64,000 bases of DNA from JARBAU01 sp040414675 (GCA_040414675.1 JBEDUN010000164.1:29481-93480); one strand, 5' to 3'; numbered from the stretch's first letter, positions 1-9,897 are shown. Notes: generated by a model from the letters alone, not told the origin. A program made the numbers and translations.

Positions 1-232
1 GATTCATCATTTGGGAAACGATAATCTTGGTTCCTACACCATCTGTGTGCAAGGCAAAAATTTTGCCATCGATTTCGATAAGTCCAGCGTAGTGGCCAAA
101 TCCAGACAATACCGTGCCATGAGTAAGGAACGATCTAGAGGTTGAAATTATCTTTCCGATGGTATTCTGAGCTTTAATTATCTTCTTTATATCTATTCCA
201 GTGCTTTTGTACGTTACTCTTTTTGACCTCAA
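1..232 (-). CDS. purM: Phosphoribosylformylglycinamidine cyclo-ligase (AIR synthetase), N-terminal part only
   Basis: Read on the minus strand, an open frame begins at a TTG (232-230) and runs off the left edge of the window. The visible roughly 77 residues open with TYKSTGIDI and later contain a GFGHYAGLIEIDG segment followed by HTDGVGTK, which is the N-terminal signature of PurM, the ATP-dependent enzyme that closes the imidazole ring in purine synthesis. The rest of the gene lies outside the window. The TTG start is chosen because it sits directly before the conserved TYK segment and no in-frame ATG is close. Another purine gene, purP, lies at 40.9-41.9 kb and is not linked to it. The family assignment is firm; the exact start is less sure. 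Confidence 0.8.
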   Translation of the reverse strand, partial: MRSKRVTYKSTGIDIKKIIKAQNTIGKIISTSRSFLTHGTVLSGFGHYAGLIEIDGKIFALHTDGVGTKIIVSQMMN

Positions 233-603
233 GTAAAATTATTATTAATTTAGCTTACATATTACCCTTTAATATGTCTCTAAATGTAATAGCAAGTAAA
301 GATTCGCCACTATATCTCGAAATTATTGTGTTCTAGTATTTATCCAGATGATTGATAGATATTAACATTATATTTCTGTAATTTGTTGATACTATATACA
401 TTTTGAATTCATATTTTCTAAATTATATTAATTTGGATACTAAAGAACTCTCAATTCCTGTTTTAATTGGATTTAAAAGTTGTATTATTAAATCGATGTA
501 CAGATATACCTATGCGTACATAAGTATAACAATGTTATAGCGATGCGTTTCATAATAAAGTTAATAAAATATCGCCGATTACTTAGCAATACTATAGACA
601 TTT
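233..603. other. Divergent intergenic region, purM / DtxR-type regulator
   Basis: This AT-rich stretch separates two divergently read genes and must hold both promoters. No open frame of useful length, tRNA or clear inverted repeat was seen. An A/T-rich element with TAATAAAAT lies about 40 nt before the ATG at 604 and could be the regulator's TATA region. Confidence 0.4.
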
Positions 604-1080
604 ATGACAACTCCTAACAAGATCGATGGAAATAAGGATGAAGTAGAAGTACTGTATATTGGAACGGCTGAATCAGAGCACATCGAAATGTATTTGAAGG
701 CAATTTGGTACTTGAGAGAAAAAGGCGATACAGTTAAAGTGAGTTCTGTAGCTAAGCTGCTCAATGTAACCCAACCATCAGTAGTGCAGATGTTGCATCG
801 ACTAGACAATGCTGGTCTAGTGAGTTATAAAAAAGGTAACCTTGTGGAAATTACTTTGAAAGGAGAGAGGATAGGAAAACAAATGATCCGAAATACAAGA
901 TTACTCGAAGTCATGATGAGAGATGCGCTTAAAATTGAAATCGACGAAGAGATGGTTTGCGGGATAGAACATCATATGAAAAAGATATTTACTGATGCTC
1001 TGTGCACGCTATTGAATCATCCTAGAATATGTCCGCACGGACTAGATATCCCTTTAGGAAAATGTTGTAAAAAATTGTAA
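604..1080 (+). CDS. DtxR/MntR-family metal-dependent transcriptional regulator
   Basis: The 158-residue protein has an N-terminal winged helix (about residues 25-85, with VTQPSVVQMLHRLDNAGLV as the recognition region) followed by the helical dimerisation and metal-binding domain. In the latter, the C-G-I-E-H-H segment near residue 120 and the downstream H-P-R-I-C-P-H-G motif correspond to the metal ligands of DtxR/IdeR/MntR proteins. Length fits a two-domain family member without the SH3-like third domain. Proteins of this family repress iron or manganese uptake genes when loaded with metal. A molybdate/tungstate-type transporter starts 840 bp downstream, but nothing in the sequence shows that the regulator controls it. 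Family is clear; the sensed metal is unknown. Confidence 0.88.
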   Translation: MTTPNKIDGNKDEVEVLYIGTAESEHIEMYLKAIWYLREKGDTVKVSSVAKLLNVTQPSVVQMLHRLDNAGLVSYKKGNLVEITLKGERIGKQMIRNTRLLEVMMRDALKIEIDEEMVCGIEHHMKKIFTDALCTLLNHPRICPHGLDIPLGKCCKKL

Positions 1081-1922
1081 TTTCCAAATTAATTGTGATG
1101 ATATCTTCTTTGATATTATTGACCATTTATCTGAAATCCACATAAAATTAAATCCAAAATATTCAATCAGATAGTGATTGATAGGCCATGTATATAAAAG
1201 TAAATTCTACATTCTGGTTCCATTATTCAGTCAATTTATACTTCAAAGAGTATTGTTAGTTAATTTGCTGACTACAACTGTCTATTATAGAAAATTATCG
1301 ATTATTACGACATGATTAAAAATATATGGAAAAAGACATTTACTTTTGACTAGATTTAATTAGGTAAAGGAGAGCACAAATTGAAAAGATGGGTCCCCGA
1401 AAATTTCGATTAAAAGGGGCTGCATTTTCTACAGAGCGTTTTTGGGGTGTTGGAGAAGCATCTTTACAATTTTGTGGTATAAGGAAAACTGAAAGTGAAT
1501 CTTATGGAGGTTGGACAGAAGACCCTCCGACAAGTATACGCAGCTAAGACAGGCAAGGCAATGGCATTTGACTTATTGTGCAATCTAACAAGATTTACCT
1601 TATGATGGCTCACTTATCGAATTCTGTACGATCCAAGATCCTACAGCTAAGAATAACCAAGACCCAGACATGGGTTCCCGATATGACTCGTGTATTAAGT
1701 ATCATACTTCATAACAGAGTGTCCTAGGTGCACAATCCGGGGCTAAGATTCAAAATTCACCCACACAAGTAAATGCTCAAGCCTGGTTGATAATAGAAGA
1801 CCTGTGATACATTTGGTTCATCTAAGACTCAGTGATTAACCTATTGAATGCCATGTACAACGAATACTGTGTTTAATCGATACACATAACTTGAAGCTAG
1901 AGTAGAGCATCAACAATTTCAA
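1081..1922. other. 842-bp gap before the modB-like gene, possible gene debris
   Basis: No frame over 60 codons with coding character is found on either strand. Short open stretches lie in different frames between about 1380 and 1640 (for example one encoding YAAKTGKAMAFDLL near 1540), separated by stops. The position, directly before a permease and ATPase, is where a substrate-binding protein gene is normally found, so a decayed binding-protein gene is possible, but no family motif could be recognised. Confidence 0.3.
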
Positions 1923-2723
1923 ATGGATGTTAAGAATCATGGATTTAATATTGCAGTGTTGGGTTTGTCTCTAATAACTGTAGCTTACCTCGCTTTTCCA
2001 CTTACCGCGATCTTTATTTTTATTACTTTAACATCGATTCCAACTTTATTAAGTAGACCCGAAGTTGTCAATGCTTTCGTACTTAGTGCAAGTACTGCGA
2101 CAGTTTCCACAATGATATTGGCGGTATTTGGAATCCCGGTAGGATATTTGTTAGCTCGATTTGGACATCTCCCTGGAGTTTCAATCCTAAGACTGTTGGT
2201 TTTCTTACCACTAGTATTGCCTCCTTTGGCAAGTGGCGCGTTACTATTGGGAGCTCTGGGTCCTATCTCCCCAATAATGAGAATGTTTCCTATGATTGAT
2301 CTTACTCAATCGGTCTCAGGAATAATAATCGCGCAGACATATGTAGCCTCTCCGTTTATGATCTTTGCTGCAGAGATTGCATTCGAATCATATGATGAAT
2401 CACTTGAGCGGGTTTCTCGTTTATTAGGTAAGTCTAGATTTCAGACTTTTATGAAGGTATCAATCCCGTTAGCCAAGAATGGTTTAATCATTGGATCAAT
2501 TATGTCATGGGTCAGGGCAGTCGGAGAGTTAGGAGCAACAATGATGTTAGCATACAATCCCCATACGATTTCAATTCAAATATTTGAAGATAATGCTATA
2601 GGGGGATTGGCTAGAGCCATTCCAGATATCTTTCTAAGTATAATATTGTCAATTACAGCTTTAACTGTGTTTTGGCTCTATTCGGCTAAATTTACAAAAG
2701 GGAGCTTTATATTGATGAAGTAA
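1923..2723 (+). CDS. modB: Molybdate/tungstate-type ABC transporter permease (ModB/WtpB family)
   Basis: This 266-residue protein has about six hydrophobic segments and the binding-protein-dependent permease core. Its EAA-like cytoplasmic loop is visible near residues 155-190, where a run of E-S-L-E-R-V-S-R-L-L-G is followed by V-S-I-P-L-A, the site that docks the ATPase. The pattern matches the ModB/CysT/WtpB group, which imports molybdate, tungstate or sulfate. The ATPase gene starts 4 bp after its stop codon, so the two form one operon. The moaA gene further along the window makes molybdopterin and supports, but does not prove, an oxyanion of Mo or W as substrate. No binding-protein gene is adjacent, which is unusual. 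Confidence 0.85.
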   Translation: MDVKNHGFNIAVLGLSLITVAYLAFPLTAIFIFITLTSIPTLLSRPEVVNAFVLSASTATVSTMILAVFGIPVGYLLARFGHLPGVSILRLLVFLPLVLPPLASGALLLGALGPISPIMRMFPMIDLTQSVSGIIIAQTYVASPFMIFAAEIAFESYDESLERVSRLLGKSRFQTFMKVSIPLAKNGLIIGSIMSWVRAVGELGATMMLAYNPHTISIQIFEDNAIGGLARAIPDIFLSIILSITALTVFWLYSAKFTKGSFILMK

Positions 2724-2727
2724 CATC

Positions 2728-3819
2728 ATGACTGGACTAGAACTAGTGAATGTAGTAAAGAAATTTCCTGGTTTTACGCTTGGGCCTATCAATTTGAAAA
2801 TTGAATCCGAAGTGACGGTCATTCTAGGACCAACCGGTAGTGGAAAGACTACGATCCTAAACCTCATCTCCGGGTTATCGAGACCAGATATCGGATCTAT
2901 AATGTTAAACGATGTCAATATCACGAATCAGCCACTCGAAATCAGAAAAATCGGGTATTTATTCCAAAAACCATTGTTGTTTCCTCACTTGGGAGTATAT
3001 GACAATATTACTTTTGGTAAGAGAAAAGATGAGTCGATCGGCGATTCTGAAATCATTGCCTTACTTAAAGACCTTGGTATATGGCATTTGTGTGATCGAA
3101 AAATGGGAGGACTGAGCGGTGGGGAGATGCAAAAGGTTTCTTTAGCAAGAATGCTTGTTACCAAACCAAAAGTAATTCTGATGGATGAACCACTTTCTAA
3201 CTTAGACGAGTTATCCAAAAGGAACTTGAGAAAGGAATTACGAATGGTGCTAAAGGAAAGGAATGTCCCAACTATTTATGTGACACATTTTGAACATGAT
3301 GTATATGCCTTGGCAGACAATGTTTCGATTCTGAGTGATGGTAAAGTAGTATATAGTGATACCTTGGATGGTTGTCTTAAAGTACAGACGCAGTCTTCTA
3401 TTCCATATTATTTCGACTTATTTAGTGCTGAGGGTAATTATATAGAAGGTATAGTTATTCAAAGCAGAAGTGGTATTGCTAAATTCAGATATGGCGCGCA
3501 AATGATAGAAATTCTTGGAGAATATCCAATAGGATCAAAAGTAGGCATTTTGATTCGACCTGAGGATATTATTTTATCTAAACAATCTCTAAAAACCAGT
3601 GCACGCAATGTTTTGCTAGTAAAAATAATAAATATAAAAAAGCCAGTTGAATCTATTGGAACGATAAACGTGTATATGATGCTTGAACAAAGACTGCGTT
3701 TGGTAGCTAAAATCACTGAGGAAGCAAGACTGGAAATCGATATTAGAATAGGAGACGAATTATTTATAATTTTTAAAGCATCTGCACCAACAATCGTACG
3801 TGAAGAATCTCTAAACTGA
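2728..3819 (+). CDS. modC: Molybdate/tungstate-type ABC transporter ATP-binding protein (ModC/WtpC family)
   Basis: A 363-residue ABC ATPase. The Walker A motif GPTGSGKTT lies near residues 34-42, the Q-loop is FQKP near 74, the signature LSGGEMQKV near 129 and Walker B VILMDEPLSNLDE near 150. The chain continues past the nucleotide-binding domain into a C-terminal region of about 120 residues; its last 65 residues look like the TOBE/Mop beta-barrel that binds oxyanions in ModC and WtpC. The start codon is 4 bp from the permease stop, so the two are co-transcribed. It powers import through the upstream permease. Molybdate versus tungstate versus sulfate cannot be decided from sequence alone. 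Confidence 0.87.
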   Translation: MTGLELVNVVKKFPGFTLGPINLKIESEVTVILGPTGSGKTTILNLISGLSRPDIGSIMLNDVNITNQPLEIRKIGYLFQKPLLFPHLGVYDNITFGKRKDESIGDSEIIALLKDLGIWHLCDRKMGGLSGGEMQKVSLARMLVTKPKVILMDEPLSNLDELSKRNLRKELRMVLKERNVPTIYVTHFEHDVYALADNVSILSDGKVVYSDTLDGCLKVQTQSSIPYYFDLFSAEGNYIEGIVIQSRSGIAKFRYGAQMIEILGEYPIGSKVGILIRPEDIILSKQSLKTSARNVLLVKIINIKKPVESIGTINVYMMLEQRLRLVAKITEEARLEIDIRIGDELFIIFKASAPTIVREESLN

Positions 3820-4080
3820 ATTACTTTCTCAACAAGCTGTCAGGAAGATAACAGATATCTCAATGCTACATAATTTCAGTTTCATGTTTATATCGGGACA
3901 TACTTAAGCTATCTATTTGTCTAGTTGCCAAAATAGTAAGAACACTATCGAGCTAAAACTAATTCAACTCCTACTATGTTAACGTAATGAAACTATTCAT
4001 TGTTTCTTAAATTTGGTCCTATGTAAGTGATGTAATCAAACGTTCAAACATAATTCCCATTCCACTTATTTTCGTTGTCA

Positions 4081-4407
4081 TTACTCTTCAATTGCATTTG
4101 TCAATTCTGTATTTTTATCCAGTCCAAAGTCCTCAATAAGGTTCATCAATTCTCTGTATTGCTTCAAGAATGTGCGTCCCTTACTCGTTATAGATAGCAT
4201 TCCACTGTTCTCGCATCTGAGGATCATATCTTTACGCCTCAGGTCGCCGAAAATCAACGTCATTTTATCGTATGATAATCTTGAGTATTGTTGGACATGA
4301 GTCGGCTTAGCAACTTGAGCACCTTCGTTATGATGTATCTCATGCTCAATCGCAGTAAGGATATCATGAAACAGCTGTAGTTTATGCCTCTTGTATTGTT
4401 TCATCAC
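4081..4407 (-). CDS. Winged-helix DNA-binding protein, thaumarchaeal type
   Basis: This 108-residue protein consists almost entirely of a winged helix. The N-terminal half contains a helix-turn-helix (HDILTAIEH then LSYDKMTLIFGDLRRKDMI), followed by a wing with SGMLSITSKGRTFLKQY, where T-S-K-G-R is typical of PadR-like and archaeal winged-helix regulators. A short C-terminal helix could mediate dimerisation. Thaumarchaeal genomes carry many such single-domain regulators. It stands alone between convergent and divergent neighbours, so its target is not evident. Confidence 0.75.
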   Translation of the reverse strand: MMKQYKRHKLQLFHDILTAIEHEIHHNEGAQVAKPTHVQQYSRLSYDKMTLIFGDLRRKDMILRCENSGMLSITSKGRTFLKQYRELMNLIEDFGLDKNTELTNAIEE

Positions 4408-5217
4408 TATTCTTTAAATTTCATGTTTCAATATTGAAAATCGACCGATAAAAAAAGGCTCTAAGCGAGACCATTCGAATATACTACATGTATCCAATTG
4501 GATAAATAATCTCCCTGATGCCCGATAGAAATACAAATCAGATATCTCTAGTCAATTTGGTTGACATTTGTTTTTCTGCTAACCCATGGTTAATTTGTTT
4601 GGCGGGAAATCCTTCGTAGAAATGTATTAGATTTTCTGATGAGAATCCTAGACAAACTGAGATTAGACTAGGATTGAACAGGTAACAACCATTTGATACC
4701 TCATAATAAATATTTCAACTCTTAATTTTTATCAAAATTGACAAATAAGATCAAATCCACTATATTCATCCCACAAGTTACGATTTAAAACTGATGTCCA
4801 CATTGTAATACAAAGTTTTACATAAACAATATTTCTAGTTGATCTTGAGATATTGAAAACCACGATTCAGATTGACTGTACTATTTTATGCCAAAGCTCA
4901 GATTCTGGCTATTCTTAATGATTTAGGCTGTCTTAAATCATTTGCGTTCCAATCCCAGTATCATCAACTAATATTGGGGACGTGGTATGTCAAAATCACG
5001 TATCATTCGGATATTAACCCTAAGTCTAGACAAATGATTTTTTGAGCCATTCAGCTTGGTGTTTATTCTCGCATACGTAAGACTGTGATATTTCATATAG
5101 TCGTACATAGAATTAGTATATCTTTATCAAACATCTAAACTTCCTATACCACAAGTTTGTTGTTTAGAATAGGTTGTTTATTCGGAATGCCAAAGTACCA
5201 ATGATATCAAAATATTG
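4408..5217. other. 810-bp intergenic region, nothing recognised
   Basis: The stretch separates the winged-helix gene from the 3' end of the exporter gene. It is AT-rich, has stops in all frames and shows no tRNA, IS remnant or strong inverted repeat on reading. The promoter of the winged-helix gene must lie near 4410-4470. Confidence 0.4.
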
Positions 5218-6906
5218 TTAGGTCAGATTAGGTATAGTCATTTTCATAACCCTTTGCCTAAGTACGATAGCTAGCCCAATTGATATAATGGATACAATAA
5301 CTGCTGTCAAGAATATCAAGTTAAAAGCAGAAAAGGATGGGATGTAACGTATTGTGTCATTCGCGTTAATTGCCATTTGATGTGTCTGCATGTACATTCC
5401 TGCGAGTGCTGGACCAATTGCACTGCCAATTATTCTAAGCAGCGTAGTCATCCCAAGAGATATCCCGCTAAATTGTTTTGGGGTAGCAAGTATGATAACA
5501 TTCATCGCACCCACGCTCGTAAGAGACAACCCAGTTGATAAAACTGCTAAGCTTATTGAAATTAAGAGTTCTGTAGAATGTAGGGCCAGCAATCCAACGA
5601 AACTTGCAGTAGTGATGATAGTTCCAAATATAATGGGTTTTAAAGATCCAAGTTTCGAAACTATATATCCAGAGGTAGGACCGAAGACTAGAAGAATAAT
5701 TGCAAAAGGTAGTTGAACCTTGCCTGTGCTTATGGCATCTTCATTAAATCCAACTGGCTCTGGATTTGTTACTAGAATAGGTATCGTTTGAAATATCATA
5801 AACATTGAAAATCCCACCAAAACTATAATCAAATTGGCGGGAAGTATTGCCTTGTTGAGCATAAGTTTGAAATCTACTAACGGAAATCTCGAACGCTTCT
5901 CGACTATAATAAATGAACAAAATGAGATAATTCCCAGGATAATAAAGGGTAATACCTGACCAGATGAGTTATTCGTAGAATGTGTATTCTGGCTACTAGG
6001 TGGATAGCTAGCAGAAGCCGTTATGCTATTAGTTCCAGATGTTTCAAGTAACGTCAGAACCAACAATAACGATATAATAGTTATAGCCAACGCAATTGCA
6101 CCTACAAAGTCAATCTTGTTGGTAGAATCACTAGAAAGTGATACATCAGATTCTGTTTTGAGTTCAGGCTTGTACTTCAGATTTATCCCACCTTGTTTTG
6201 TTTGAATATATTTCGTATCTTTCTTATGCCAGTCGCTTTTCTCTTCTATATGTATAAAAAATCGGATTATTACTAAAAGTCCTATTGCCACAGGGATTAT
6301 TGTAAAGAATGTAGTTCGCCATCCATAATTCTCGACAATAATTCCACCTACTGTCAAGCCTATTACTGCACCAGAAGCAAACATGGATGTTATGATCCCT
6401 TGCCCTATTGACATTTTCTCCCTAGGAAATTGATCCCTTACGATACTAAATGCAATTGGAAACATCGACATTCCAACTCCCTGTATAGCACGGGCAATAA
6501 GCAAGAATGTTATGTTTGAGGCAAATCCTGACAGAGAAACTCCTATTGCATAAATACCCATTATTATTAGCAAGATTTTCTTCCTGCCATAGATATCTGA
6601 CAACTTGCCTGCAATTGGGGTCATTACCGCCCCAGTAACAAGATATGCGGTAAGTATCCATGATGACATGCTGTACGAAACGTGGAAGTCAGCTATGAGA
6701 TCAGGAATAGCTGGGATTAGCATGGTTTCTGCGTACATTATCATCGTCGCTATACAACTTAGTACTATGACTACTTTCCAAGCATACGCCGAAATTCTTG
6801 CTGGCTCGCCAGAATGAGAACTAGGCAAATGAGTATGAGCCGATCCAATATCACCTATGCCCTCACTTTCGTGTCCTTTTTTATCACCGCAGTATGGTTT
6901 TTTCAA
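5218..6906 (-). CDS. Major facilitator superfamily drug:H+ antiporter, 14-TM (DHA2) type
   Basis: A 562-residue membrane protein with about 14 hydrophobic segments. The loop between TM2 and TM3 carries GKLSDIYGRKK near residue 100, the family's motif A, and the segment MTPIAGKL precedes it. An IARAIQGVGMSMFP segment near 138 fits motif B, and a long glycine-rich TM5 carries the antiporter motif C region. A poorly conserved hydrophilic insert, rich in Thr/Ser, sits around residues 225-310. Such proteins export drugs or other small molecules using the proton gradient. The start is the ATG at 6906. The substrate is unknown. Confidence 0.88.
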   Translation of the reverse strand: MKKPYCGDKKGHESEGIGDIGSAHTHLPSSHSGEPARISAYAWKVVIVLSCIATMIMYAETMLIPAIPDLIADFHVSYSMSSWILTAYLVTGAVMTPIAGKLSDIYGRKKILLIIMGIYAIGVSLSGFASNITFLLIARAIQGVGMSMFPIAFSIVRDQFPREKMSIGQGIITSMFASGAVIGLTVGGIIVENYGWRTTFFTIIPVAIGLLVIIRFFIHIEEKSDWHKKDTKYIQTKQGGINLKYKPELKTESDVSLSSDSTNKIDFVGAIALAITIISLLLVLTLLETSGTNSITASASYPPSSQNTHSTNNSSGQVLPFIILGIISFCSFIIVEKRSRFPLVDFKLMLNKAILPANLIIVLVGFSMFMIFQTIPILVTNPEPVGFNEDAISTGKVQLPFAIILLVFGPTSGYIVSKLGSLKPIIFGTIITTASFVGLLALHSTELLISISLAVLSTGLSLTSVGAMNVIILATPKQFSGISLGMTTLLRIIGSAIGPALAGMYMQTHQMAINANDTIRYIPSFSAFNLIFLTAVIVSIISIGLAIVLRQRVMKMTIPNLT

Positions 6907-7124
6907 TTTAAAGAAGGGGCTAAAATTTCGTCAAGACTCATAGTCTCTTTATGAAGAACATTTAGTAATAGTATGTTGTGCAAAGACCTAGTTATAGTTG
7001 AGTTAGCTATAATTGTATTCTTGTGAGGTTTGAGTTTGTTCATTACTAATTCAAGCCTGAAGTTTTTTTCGAATTTTTTCAAAATGATTCTTGTGATCTC
7101 AAGTTTATACTCAAAATTTTTCAA
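6903..7124 (-). CDS. Possible small protein overlapping the exporter start
   Basis: A 73-codon frame ends in the overlapping ATGA at the start of the exporter gene, an arrangement typical of translational coupling. The product is basic and helical (KKFEKNFRLELVMNKL) but has no recognised domain. It could be a small regulator or only a fortuitous open frame in AT-rich leader sequence. Only the stop-start overlap supports it. Confidence 0.3.
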   Translation of the reverse strand: MKNFEYKLEITRIILKKFEKNFRLELVMNKLKPHKNTIIANSTITRSLHNILLLNVLHKETMSLDEILAPSLN

Positions 7125-7475
7125 TAATTATCTAACCCCAGCATAATTCCTGAATTCTCGTTTCGAATGTAGGTTTGCTAAATTGTATCCTCAAGTTCAA
7201 ATCTGATACCTTTATAAATGCATTAACATTAGCTCTTATGGTAATTTTAGTCCCAATCATAAAATCATAAAAACACATAATCTTCTAATAGATTGTACGC
7301 CATTTAATACTATATATGCATTTGAAGTGCTGCCTATCAGTATCGAAGGTTCGCTCATATCGTAACTTGAGGGTAGGTGGCATATTCAAGAATTTTAATG
7401 ATAACATAATTTGATTTCTTGATTTTATCCTCAACACGGTAAGTTGAATCCAAAGAGTCATTTAATTTCAAGTGA
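7125..7475. other. Intergenic region between the exporter leader and moaA 3' end
   Basis: About 350 bp, AT-rich with stops in all frames. No structural RNA or repeat was recognised. Confidence 0.35.
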
Positions 7476-8492
7476 TTAACCCCCAATTCTGTGCATAAGG
7501 TTCATTGATGGTCTCAACGATTTACTACGTATTAGCTTTATAATACCTTCTGGCTTGTGTTCTATGGAATTTAAGATACTTAATTTAATAGCTTCGTCAG
7601 ATTTTCCACTTCTCAACAGACCTTTCAGATCAGTTCCTGGTTTTTCATATAGACAAGTCAGCAATCTACCATCTGATGTTAGTCTTATCCTGTCGCAGTT
7701 GGTGCAAAATGGCTCAGATATAGACGGAATAAATCCCAAACTACCTTTATTGTCATTAAAAGTAAATAGCCTAGCAGGTTCGGAAAAATCGTTGGATACG
7801 GGAAAAATTTCTATCCCCTCGCCATCTAACTTTTTGATTATTTCAGCCTTGGTTACTACTAGGTGATTATTCCACATGCTAGTTCCATCCAATGGCATAA
7901 ATTCTATAAAGCGGACAGTGAAATTAGTCTTTCTTGACAACGCTGTAAATTCTATGACCTCGTCATCATTCCATCCTCTGATGACGACAACATTTAATTT
8001 CACACGAAGTCCAACGTCATTAGCTACTTGTATACCTTCAAGTACCTTGTCGAGTCCATTTACACCGTTAATTGCCTTAAATCGATTCTCTTTTAGTGTA
8101 TCTAAACTAACATTCACGCTATGTAATCCTGCATTCTTGAGCTTAAGTGCATTAGCCTGGAGTCCTATGCCATTTGTAGTCATGCCTATGTGCACTATCT
8201 TGGGTATTTGAGAAATTAGCTTGATTAGGGTAGGGACATTTGGTCTAACTAAAGGCTCTCCACCAGTCAGTCTCACTTTGACAATGCCTAAATCTGCTAA
8301 GATCCTAACAACTCTATTGATCTCATGAAAATTCAGTATATTTTCCTGTTCAAACCAATCGACGTTATTGCTAGGCATACAATAGACGCATCGCATATTG
8401 CACCTGTCAGTGACTGAAATACGTAATTTCTTAGCGGTTCTACCGAATCCGTCCATTAATTTGTTATTCTGGTGCACAAGAGTGGTCAACAT
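7476..8492 (-). CDS. moaA: GTP 3',8-cyclase (molybdenum cofactor biosynthesis protein A)
   Basis: This 338-residue radical SAM enzyme makes the first molybdopterin intermediate from GTP, together with MoaC. The N-terminal cluster motif CNMRCVYC supplies Cys31, Cys35 and Cys38 for the SAM-binding [4Fe-4S] centre. The C-terminal motif around residues 265-282 (CTNCDRIRLTSDGRLLTC) binds the second cluster and substrate GTP. The chain ends in Gly-Gly, the conserved MoaA tail that reaches into the active site. Length is normal for the family. It is transcribed alone here; other moa genes are not in the window. The modBC transporter 4 kb away makes biological sense as a metal supply. Confidence 0.95.
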   Translation of the reverse strand: MLTTLVHQNNKLMDGFGRTAKKLRISVTDRCNMRCVYCMPSNNVDWFEQENILNFHEINRVVRILADLGIVKVRLTGGEPLVRPNVPTLIKLISQIPKIVHIGMTTNGIGLQANALKLKNAGLHSVNVSLDTLKENRFKAINGVNGLDKVLEGIQVANDVGLRVKLNVVVIRGWNDDEVIEFTALSRKTNFTVRFIEFMPLDGTSMWNNHLVVTKAEIIKKLDGEGIEIFPVSNDFSEPARLFTFNDNKGSLGFIPSISEPFCTNCDRIRLTSDGRLLTCLYEKPGTDLKGLLRSGKSDEAIKLSILNSIEHKPEGIIKLIRSKSLRPSMNLMHRIGG

Positions 8493-8678
8493 ACCAACCT
8501 TATTAGATACTGATTATCGAATCTTATTAAAATAACCTTTGTGCTGGCTAGATTGAATTTTGGATCATCTATTTGAACGAAAAGATTGAGCTCGTTTATA
8601 CATCTATTCTGATAAAGTAGTCTCATTATTCAGATATTGTTGGAATATGCAGTAGATCAAATATGGAAAATCATTGAA

Positions 8679-9218
8679 CTATAAGTCACCAAACATGTTA
8701 TAATATTCATTCGCAATCTTATCTGAAAAACTATATTTATATTTGGAAAGAACGTCAGAGACGAGTTGAACATTAAAAATTCTATATAGCTGTAACTCCT
8801 GACCATGAACTATTGAAATAATTCCGCTTTCCGATAACCTCTTTAGATGCCATGAAATTGTAGATGGTGCTTTTTTCATGTGTTCTAAGATCTCACCGAA
8901 TGTGCATAGATCATGTTCGAGTATGAAGAGCACGATTTGCCTCGAGGACTTGTTCCTAATCTGGCCCATTATACATGTCTCTTCCAATTGCATGTCCAAG
9001 GGAAAGTACTTTGGCCTTCTACCGTGTAGCCTATCAACCTTAATTGCCTGCGTTTTTTCTAGAATTTTTATGTGGTACTCTAGCGCACCGTTTGTCAACC
9101 CACTAAGTCTGAGCAGTTCTCTATATCTTATCCCCGGGCTACGTTTGATATAATCCAATATCAAAGTTTTAAGATCGATAGGTCCAATATTGCATTGATT
9201 AGGGTGGGTAGTAGACAA
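8679..9218 (-). CDS. Transcriptional regulator with two winged-helix domains
   Basis: The 179-residue protein has a first helix-turn-helix near residues 20-75 (GIRYRELLRLSGLTNGALEYHIKIL) and a second near 95-150 (TFGEILEHMKKAPSTISWHLKRLSESGII), both ArsR-like. This tandem design is common in archaeal regulators of surface or stress genes. Its gene starts 4 bp after the stop of the upstream membrane-protein gene, so the two are co-transcribed. A palindrome shared with the promoter of the next operon sits just upstream of this transcription unit, which makes the protein a candidate to bind it; that link is inference. Confidence 0.85.
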   Translation of the reverse strand: MSTTHPNQCNIGPIDLKTLILDYIKRSPGIRYRELLRLSGLTNGALEYHIKILEKTQAIKVDRLHGRRPKYFPLDMQLEETCIMGQIRNKSSRQIVLFILEHDLCTFGEILEHMKKAPSTISWHLKRLSESGIISIVHGQELQLYRIFNVQLVSDVLSKYKYSFSDKIANEYYNMFGDL

Positions 9219-9222
9219 TTTC

Positions 9223-9705
9223 CTATTTTTCCACCTTTAGTACACCCAAACCGAATAACGTTAGCATAAGCAACAACAACATGTGAGGCAATCCCACATA
9301 TATTCCGCGCTGCATAGCGGGACTAGTTCCTGGTATAACTTCTAGCAAAAATAATATTTCAACAATCAAAAGAGATGAGAATCCCACAGTGGTATACAAG
9401 ATCTTAGTGCTTCTAATTCTCCGATATGCCAGCAGTGAAGCTGCAATCAAAAATGTAGATATAGAAATGCTCGCGACGTGCATTGATATGAAATAAATCA
9501 AATGAGGTCTGTGAATATGTGGAATTATTAGTGGGACAAAAATAATGAGTGTTACAATTGAAATTAGTGCCAACAATTTAGGTTTACTATTTACGATCTC
9601 AGTAAGATGGTATCGCAGAGCTGCATAACAACCAACGAGCCTAATTTCCAAGTTGTGATATATTGGTTGGAGCTTCATAAATAGATGACTCGATTCGTTA
9701 GTCAC
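9223..9705 (-). CDS. Four-TM membrane protein coupled to the winged-helix regulator
   Basis: A 160-residue hydrophobic protein with about four membrane segments: near residues 40-60 (ALISIVTLIIFVPLIIP), 70-90, 102-120 and 135-155. No catalytic motif is visible. The first 35 residues are soluble and the C-terminus is short and cytoplasmic or external. Regulator plus small multi-TM protein in one operon suggests that the membrane protein modulates the regulator, as in other archaeal regulator/membrane pairs, but no known family was recognised. Confidence 0.7.
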   Translation of the reverse strand: MTNESSHLFMKLQPIYHNLEIRLVGCYAALRYHLTEIVNSKPKLLALISIVTLIIFVPLIIPHIHRPHLIYFISMHVASISISTFLIAASLLAYRRIRSTKILYTTVGFSSLLIVEILFLLEVIPGTSPAMQRGIYVGLPHMLLLLMLTLFGLGVLKVEK

Positions 9706-9747
9706 ACATAATTAATATCAATAGAGCATTATTTACTTTTCATAGTG

Positions 9748-9763
9748 CATTCGTCGAATGTAC
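9748..9763. promoter_or_regulatory. Palindromic site shared by two promoters (copy 1)
   Basis: CATTCGTCGAATG at 9748-9760 is a perfect inverted repeat of two 6-bp arms around one central base. The 16 bases CATTCGTCGAATGTAC recur exactly at 14194-14209. This copy lies about 43 nt before the start at 9705 and immediately upstream, on the minus strand, of an A/T-rich element that could be the TATA box. That position suits an activator or a repressor that blocks TFB binding. Confidence 0.6.
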
Positions 9764-9897
9764 AACAATGGTACTTCATGTTGATGAGATGATAGCTTAT
9801 GCAAAATCTATTGGGATTCTAGGTGTCCATACCGACATTATTATTCAATGCTATATTCAAAACAAAAGCTCGTCAAGGCAATATTTTCTAGTGCTTT

